Source: Argentina anserina (taxonomy: Eukaryota > Streptophyta > Magnoliopsida > Rosales > Rosaceae). Taken from it: a DNA stretch of 64,000 bases. Within the stretch, counting starts at the first letter, position 1. Every line of letters starts with the position of its first letter. The position numbers were made by a program, and so were the translations under genes. The stretch lies in the NCBI RefSeq assembly GCF_933775445.1, contig NC_065874.1, forward strand, positions 27,164,501 to 27,228,500. The letters run 5' to 3'. The notes beneath the pieces were generated by a model, which searched no databases, was not told the origin of the DNA, and saw only the letters and a list, made by a program, of their open reading frames with translations. Shown one piece after another: positions 58,881 to 64,000 of the stretch.

Positions 58881-59230
58881 CGCCGGCGAGGAGATGCCGG
58901 AGCCTGGAATCGACGGCGACCGGCGGAGGAGAAGAGAGGAAAAAAGATTTAGGGCTCTAAAAGTTCAGGGTTTTAGGGCATCGTGCTGATAACGTGATGC
59001 AGGATGAAATAATTGTGTATTATTGAATGATATGGTGGCCTATATATAGGCATTTACAAAACCACAATCCCGTAGGATTCAGTGTCCTAATCTATTACGG
59101 AGATGCTAATCTATCTCCTAACAGGAAACCTATTAGGCTAAGACACAGATAAGGGTAGAATAGTAATTCTCCCGGAACATCAATTACTATATACTATGTT
59201 ATAAATTCAATTATACATGTTAATTAACTT
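58685..59230 (-). mobile_element. Copia-like LTR end, primer site and leader remnant
   Basis: Read on the minus strand, an LTR tail (CCTATATATAGG, CCTGTTAGGAGATAG, ending TTATTTCATCCTGCA near 58999) is followed by CACGTTATCAGCACGA, a motif often seen just after LTRs of plant Copia elements. Then comes GC-rich leader sequence. The LTR's outer end is not clear. Family assignment is from recall and is tentative. Confidence 0.5.
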
Positions 59231-61216
59231 TAAATGCATATATTGGGCTTAAATCCATTACTAGAGCATCAATCAAAATTACATATCTTAATTAACAACG
59301 GTTTACGTAATGCGTAGAGAAGAAAAATAAACTCTTACGTGGATTGTAGTTGTTGTTAACCTAATATATCATACTCGATCAATTTAACGGTTGAGATGGA
59401 ACCACATTATATATATACTAGTTATTTTAGTATCGTATTAATTTGGGACGAGACGAGATTGAATAGACTTATTAAGTTAATCATGTGAATCATATTATAG
59501 ATATGTATTTTTAAAACATAGATCATGTCTCGTCCCTATGAAATTTTCATAGAGACGGAATCGGAACGAGATCGAGATTAGAGACGGAATGGGAACGAGA
59601 AATGTAAGGCCTTACTTGCCTGTGGATTGCAAAATTGGATCAATTCTCACTCCAACCCATGGAATTTGACCATTGGTGCATCTGGTCTCTGGGAATCAAA
59701 GTTATGTAATCATTGCACTAAAAAAACTAAGAAATATGACAAGTGGTTCTGGATACCTTGTAGAGTTGTAGGTCATACCTTGTTACTTGTAATTTCGTAC
59801 ACTTTATATACAAACCCTTAGTCAACTTCTAAGGTGGACAAATACAAATACCCAAAATGATCAGAATCACACTCTTGTTGAAAAATCACTCTTTAAAATA
59901 ACATCATAGATGGAAACTCAACTTCTCTACCAAATTAAGACTTCAATGTACCCTTTGCATGTCACTTTTGGCTTCTCACAGTATATAAATGCATTTGGTT
60001 CTTTAAAATGTGACCACATTTTAATGCTTAGCATGGGAGCACTTGTCATACCTCTGTTTGTTCTCTCGTATTCATCAATCTATGTCTTCTCTGCAGGCTC
60101 TGCAACAGATAATATAAGTTCACTTCGAACTAGGATTCTTTAGCCTCCCCAATTCCAATAATTGGTACTTGAAACTGCTAGGAGTCTGGGACCGTGGTGT
60201 GGTCTGCCGACAGAGTTAAAGTGATATATATTACCCCATTTATAATCAGCTGGACCGTGGAAGTTGTCTGGCCAGAGGATTCTATACGTACTCTTATAAA
60301 CAGAGTCTCTCCAACGAGGATCATCATATCGAGGACTAAAGAGATTCACTCATTTTTCGATCTTATATTTAGATATCGTCAATTCAGTTTGTAAATATAT
60401 ATGAGTAGATTATTTTTGTAAATTTTTATTCAAATTGAAAATCGTTAAGACATTCATAAATATGATTTACTTATTACGAACTTGAACGGTTGATGTTTAA
60501 TAATTTGATCCGTTCACTAATTTAATATACTTTGATACCTTAGTTATTATCAAATTAAATAAAAATGTGTATAAGTAATCTACTTATAAACAGTGCATTG
60601 ATGGCTTGGTGCTAACACCACAACTTGGTCCGCAATTCATCTGAATCAACAATTGCCCCAGTTGCATAACTTTCGGGCACAACTAGTCTTTTTTTTTTAA
60701 TATTAGGAAACGAGCAATCTAGTTGGGAGACTTTTTGGTTAAATGCACGTTGCATTTGTAAATTGTAACTAATCAATATCCATTTTCTTCAATAATATTT
60801 TCTATTATTTAATGATCCAGTCTTTTATTAAGAGACCATGAGGTATCAATCTAAAGTCTCCTTTAGCTGTTTGGGTTTGAAAAACTCAAAAAAGGAAAAA
60901 CTTAAATTTTTTTAGGTAAGGGCTGGTGCAACTGCGCTCAAGCTTTTATTAATGAAACGGTTGAATATAATGAGGGGAGACATGAAACCTAAACCCTGAA
61001 CAATTAGTAATAAGAGAAAAACCTGATTAAGAGGAGACTCTCCTAATCCTATGTATTCAAACCTGCACAAAACTAGCAAGGGTTGACATATCAGATATTT
61101 GGACAACTCTATTTGCTTTATAAAGGTGGCATATTGGAAAGTTAAAACTCATAGTGTTTGCACAAGCAACCAAACACATAGAGAGCAAAAGAACAATTAA
61201 GATCACTTTCTCAATA
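59231..61216. other. Unassigned AT-rich region
   Basis: Several 60-80 residue ORFs exist. The plus ORF at 59910-60143 and the minus ORF at 60140-60349 (RYDDPRWRDSVYKSTYRI) have protein-like composition and might be exon scraps. I do not recognise a family and there is no splice context. No RNA gene is seen. Confidence 0.35.
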
Positions 61217-61835
61217 TGTTACCGCGAAGAAAACCTTCTAGTGACACTGCGTCCCATCCCACCACCTGTTAACACCTCCCCCTAAACGGGGTAATTCCTA
61301 GCCAAATCTTTTTTGATTTCGGTCGCTAGACCGGTGACCAGCAACTAGGTAATTATGAGAGTCATAACAACTAGCAAGGTAGCAATATCTCTTATCTGAA
61401 CCTCGCCATTACCGTCACCCAAGGTGGCACGCCTACATTATAAATGCATCTTATGACGGTTCACATTCCCACATTGAAGGAAGACCCCAACACTTCTCCT
61501 AATGCGCCTATAAAAAGTCAAACACTTCACCCAAGGTGGCACGCCTGCACTATAAATGCATCTTATGCTGGTTCACATTCCCACATTGAATGAAGAGCCC
61601 AACACTTCTCTCAATGCGCCTATAAAAGGTCCACGTAGACCACCAGAAAAAGGTAACGTATTCCTAAGTCTTTAACTCTTCACCTTAAATTCCGTTCCAG
61701 ATTCTAACTTAAGCTTCGGAGGGTCAAATGTTGACCCTTTGACTGTGACATGTGTTGTGTGCAGGTCCCGCTGAGCTGACACACCGAAATACAAGACTAC
61801 GAGAAGTTAGGTCCCCTGATTTAGCACTCGTAACA
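61217..61835 (+). repeat. LTR of a Gypsy-type element
   Basis: The sequence starts TGTTACCGCG and ends CACTCGTAACA, so it has 6-bp inverted ends (TGTTAC/GTAACA). It is directly followed by TTTGGCTTTAAAATGAGGGTT, which is where a primer site would be, and by gag-like sequence. CCTATAAAAGG near 61618 is a good TATA box. No second LTR is in the window, so the boundaries rest on the termini alone. Confidence 0.6.
61416..61639. repeat. 112-bp tandem duplication in LTR promoter
   Basis: CACCCAAGGTGGCACGCCT begins at 61416 and again at 61528. Both units contain TATAAATGCATCTTATG, CACATTCCCACATTGAA and GCGCCTATAAAA, so the TATA region itself is duplicated. Confidence 0.9.
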
Positions 61836-61889
61836 TTTGGCTTTAAAATGAGGGTTCTCGTCAGCACAATTCTTTCGAATTAAAACACC

Positions 61890-62609
61890 AAATGGCCATC
61901 ACTGATGACTATTTATCCCCTCGCTGATCCCCTCCCCGGGAGTCGGACACTTCGCTCTCGCTACGGTTGTTCACCGATTCAGAACCAACGACCGGAGGGC
62001 TATCTTGGGACCCATTTATTGACTCCCAGAGGGCGATAGAGGTGGTACTCCGGGACATTGCAAGGCTCCAGGTCGAGAAAGAGGAGGAAAGTCAGGTTTC
62101 TGGCTGCCAGGTCACGAGCGGCCGCATTTAAGAAGGAACATCAACCCCTCTGGGCTGCCTTTGAAAGTCGAATCGGGACAGACAAAGCTCTGGAAAAGGC
62201 GTGACAGCGGTTTCTCACCCCGACGCCGCGGATTCTGCCCGCCATGAAAACTCCTGAGGCGCAACTACGGTTGGGGCCGCAGTGCAGAACGGAAAAGGTC
62301 ACCCAACTCTACTTTCCATGTTTTTTGATGGTCCACCGCAGTCCCAGTATGTGATGGACTTAGACCCGGAGGATCCCGGGGTGAATGAAAATTGTCAAGA
62401 GGCCCCGGCGGAGCCCCAGTCGGACAGTCGGTACAAGACTTCCAAACTCAACTCCTGCTCTACATGAACCAAACCTTGGAACGTGTGACCACCAAGGTAG
62501 ATGGGATTGAGACCGGGGACTCGTGCTCACAAAACGCCACCGCTAGGGTTTGGGAGGAGAGGTCGAGTAACGTAAGGATTCACTTAGGGAAAAACTCAGT
62601 TTTAAAATA
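61890..62609 (+). pseudogene. Gag remnant of the Gypsy-type element
   Basis: After the LTR the plus strand has MAITDDYLSPR at about 61892. Then, in shifting frames, come LRLFTDSEPTTGGLSWDPFI, RAIEVVLRDIARLQVEKEEE and later MFFDGPPQSQYVMDLDPEDPG (about 62324). These acidic, polar stretches look like the N-terminal gag leader of plant Gypsy elements. Several stops and frameshifts are present, and the element ends or becomes unrecognisable near 62610. Confidence 0.5.
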
Positions 62610-63325
62610 AGCAAGATCTGATATGTTTTAAAAAATTTAGTTTGCAAATTTTACAAATCCACTAATTATAACAAATTTATTAAACATGAAAACACATGAA
62701 TTTAGCATATGTGCTTAGTTTGCTCAAAATTGAATACCAAACTAAATCTTAGTGGCGTAGACTTTCGATGTTCGACTTATGAAACACTAGTTGCAAAGTC
62801 CGGATTGTATAAGAAAAGAAAAGTACAAATTTTCGTAAAATGGAGGTACGTTCAAATACAATTAGATTAGGAATGTATTAAGTAATAAGCGCCACCTATT
62901 TATTCGATTGCAGTCCAAGTGGCGGTATTTAAGTTACGTTGTATAACAAAAGTTGGGCCATTTGACTTTTAATAAAGTTGTTTGAATTCAAGTATTCAAC
63001 ACTCGAAAATTTGTGAACAACTACTGCGCCTTATTTTGTTTTTGTTTTTGATTGTAGCCCATTGGTGCGTAGTTGTTTATTTAAGAGCTCTCAAAAGCCC
63101 AATGGTTGTTTCCCGTTGACCTTTAGAGTTTAGACTTTTGACACAGACAGGAGAGGATAAAAATTGAGTCAAAAGTAGACAAGTCGCTTTATTTCATTCC
63201 ATTTTGTTACTTGTTGGGATGTTTGTTTTTGTTAGTTGGAGCAGAACGCCACCACTTGAAAGGCCAACTTGAAGTTGCAAGTGGAATTCCCATTGAAAAA
63301 ACTACTAGACGAACACTGCCCCCTC
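62610..63325. other. Upstream region of the receptor kinase gene
   Basis: AT-rich promoter sequence with W-box cores but no ORF. The transposon remnant ends at about 62610, so roughly 700 bases separate it from the TATA box. Confidence 0.6.
62962..63172. promoter_or_regulatory. W-box cluster upstream of the receptor kinase
   Basis: TTGACT at 62962-62967, TTGACC at 63116-63121 and the reverse-strand form AGTCAA at 63167-63172 match the WRKY-binding core TTGAC(C/T). WRKY control is known for related senescence- and flagellin-induced receptor kinases. Function here is inferred. Confidence 0.45.
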
Positions 63326-63332
63326 TATATAA
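63326..63332 (+). promoter_or_regulatory. TATA box of receptor kinase gene
   Basis: TATATAA lies 57 bases before the ATG at 63383, giving a start site near 63357 and a short 5' UTR. This argues against using the upstream in-frame ATG at 63269. Confidence 0.65.
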
Positions 63333-63382
63333 TGATGATATCCTCGGAGGATAATTGCATCGCTTGTTTCCCAGTTACAAAC

Positions 63383-64000
63383 ATGTCCCAAATGTTCTTG
63401 AAATTGCCTTTTGCACTACTTGTCGGTGCTTTTACTGTGATGATGCTTAAAGCTCATGGCCAGGATCAATCAGGTACCCGTCTGCGCACAAATTTTTTTC
63501 CTCTCAATTTGAAAGATTTCATTTCAGACTTATTTTGCAATTTCCTTCTTGCTAATTAACCGAAATAATATAATATTTATATGCTCTGAAGTGAAAGATA
63601 ATATTTTGAAATGGTTATTAAAATATCAGTAACGAAAGATCTCAAATTTATTGATAGACCATAAAACTTTTCATTGGAGTTTTATAGAGGATAAATAAAA
63701 AAGGAAAAGAAAATTAATTCTTATAATAATCTTTTAACTAGACGTAATAATAATAATAATAATAATAATTGCACTCTTGTTGTCTTGGGTCAACAACTCG
63801 TGTATAATTTTTCCATTTTCCAGTGTGAAGTACATCCAAATTCCTTATACTCACATATTTTCTCTTGCATATTAATTAGTCTTGGTCAACACATGCATAA
63901 GTGTATAACTAAGGTTTTTAATATCCTCAGATTTCATCAGCATCGATTGTGGCCAACTACAAACTAAGGAGTATACAGAACCGACAACGGGCATTACATA
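63383..64000 (+). CDS. Malectin-like/LRR receptor kinase, 5' end (partial)
   Basis: Exon 1 (63383-63473) encodes MSQMFLKLPFALLVGAFTV and then a short stretch to GQDQS, a signal peptide with cleavage likely near AHG. The GT donor is at 63474. Exon 2 starts at 63931 after CCTCAG and reads FISIDCGQLQTKEYTEPTTG, the opening of the malectin-like domain of plant LRR subfamily I receptor kinases. The split codon gives D before FISIDC, and the phase-1 intron after the signal peptide is as expected for the family. Related proteins are plasma-membrane kinases induced in senescence and immunity (SIRK/FRK1 type). The rest of the gene lies beyond the window, so kinase integrity cannot be judged. Confidence 0.85.
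63745..63769. repeat. TAA microsatellite in intron 1
   Basis: About eight TAA units lie within the first intron of the receptor kinase gene. Confidence 0.95.

Noticed and set aside
63269..63382. Upstream in-frame ATG for the receptor kinase
   Set aside because: It lies upstream of the TATA box, and the added residues precede an ordinary signal peptide that begins at 63383.
1..64000. tRNA, rRNA or other structured RNA genes
   Set aside because: I looked for tRNA-like A and B box sequences and rRNA words and saw none beyond the retroelement primer sites. A covariance-model scan would be decisive.

Overview
This window is plant nuclear DNA: spliced genes, long AT-rich introns and spacers, and heavy LTR-retrotransposon, LINE, Helitron and MITE content. 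The gene types fit a eudicot, and Rosaceae seems plausible, but I cannot prove the species from sequence alone. Three loci look functional. The 3' end of a vacuolar H+-ATPase subunit a gene lies at 1-604 (+). A complete three-exon gene for an acidic protein with two helical modules and two RRM-like repeats lies at 30384-32189 (+). The first exons of a malectin-like/LRR receptor kinase start at 63383 and run off the right edge.

Layout. 1-604 is the VHA-a end. About 1.2-13.0 kb and 24.8-34.7 kb are two copies of one segmental duplication. Each copy holds a decayed DCAF8-like WD40 gene (-) followed by an RRM-like repeat gene (+) and a shared 3' flank. The left RRM copy (3790-5484) is a pseudogene; the right copy is intact. 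The left 3' flank is broken by a LINE that itself carries a solo LTR (7286-10159). Between the copies lie a diverged LTR (about 13.1-15.9 kb), a dead Copia element (15933-22675), a third DCAF8 scrap and a 5'-truncated LINE (-). A solo LTR and a small Helitron sit inside the right DCAF8 pseudogene.

From 34.7 to 37.3 kb there is a CT microsatellite, a solo LTR with 5-bp target duplications (35172-36613) and a LINE scrap with a 16-bp target duplication. From 38.26 to about 52.85 kb lies a G-type lectin S-receptor-like kinase pseudogene. It lacks its 5' extracellular exon, has two frameshifts in the kinase, and its penultimate coding block is split by a roughly 2.8-kb solo LTR (40162-51942). That LTR is itself split by a 9-kb Tekay/Del-like Gypsy element on the minus strand (40345-49346). 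A Mutator-type MITE sits in its tail. From 53 to 63 kb are a fold-back element, two more MITEs with 9-bp target duplications, another large LTR of the same group, a GC-rich minisatellite with a Copia LTR/primer-site remnant, and a Gypsy LTR plus gag remnant. The receptor kinase promoter, with W-boxes and a TATA box, ends the window.

Almost everything outside the three intact loci is transposon-derived or pseudogenic. Target-site duplications at single-base resolution let the order of insertions be read. The most original biology is the RRM-like repeat family. It has grown by duplicating whole half-domain exons with an identical phase-2 intron inside each RRM-like fold, and the two paralogs differ in module number.
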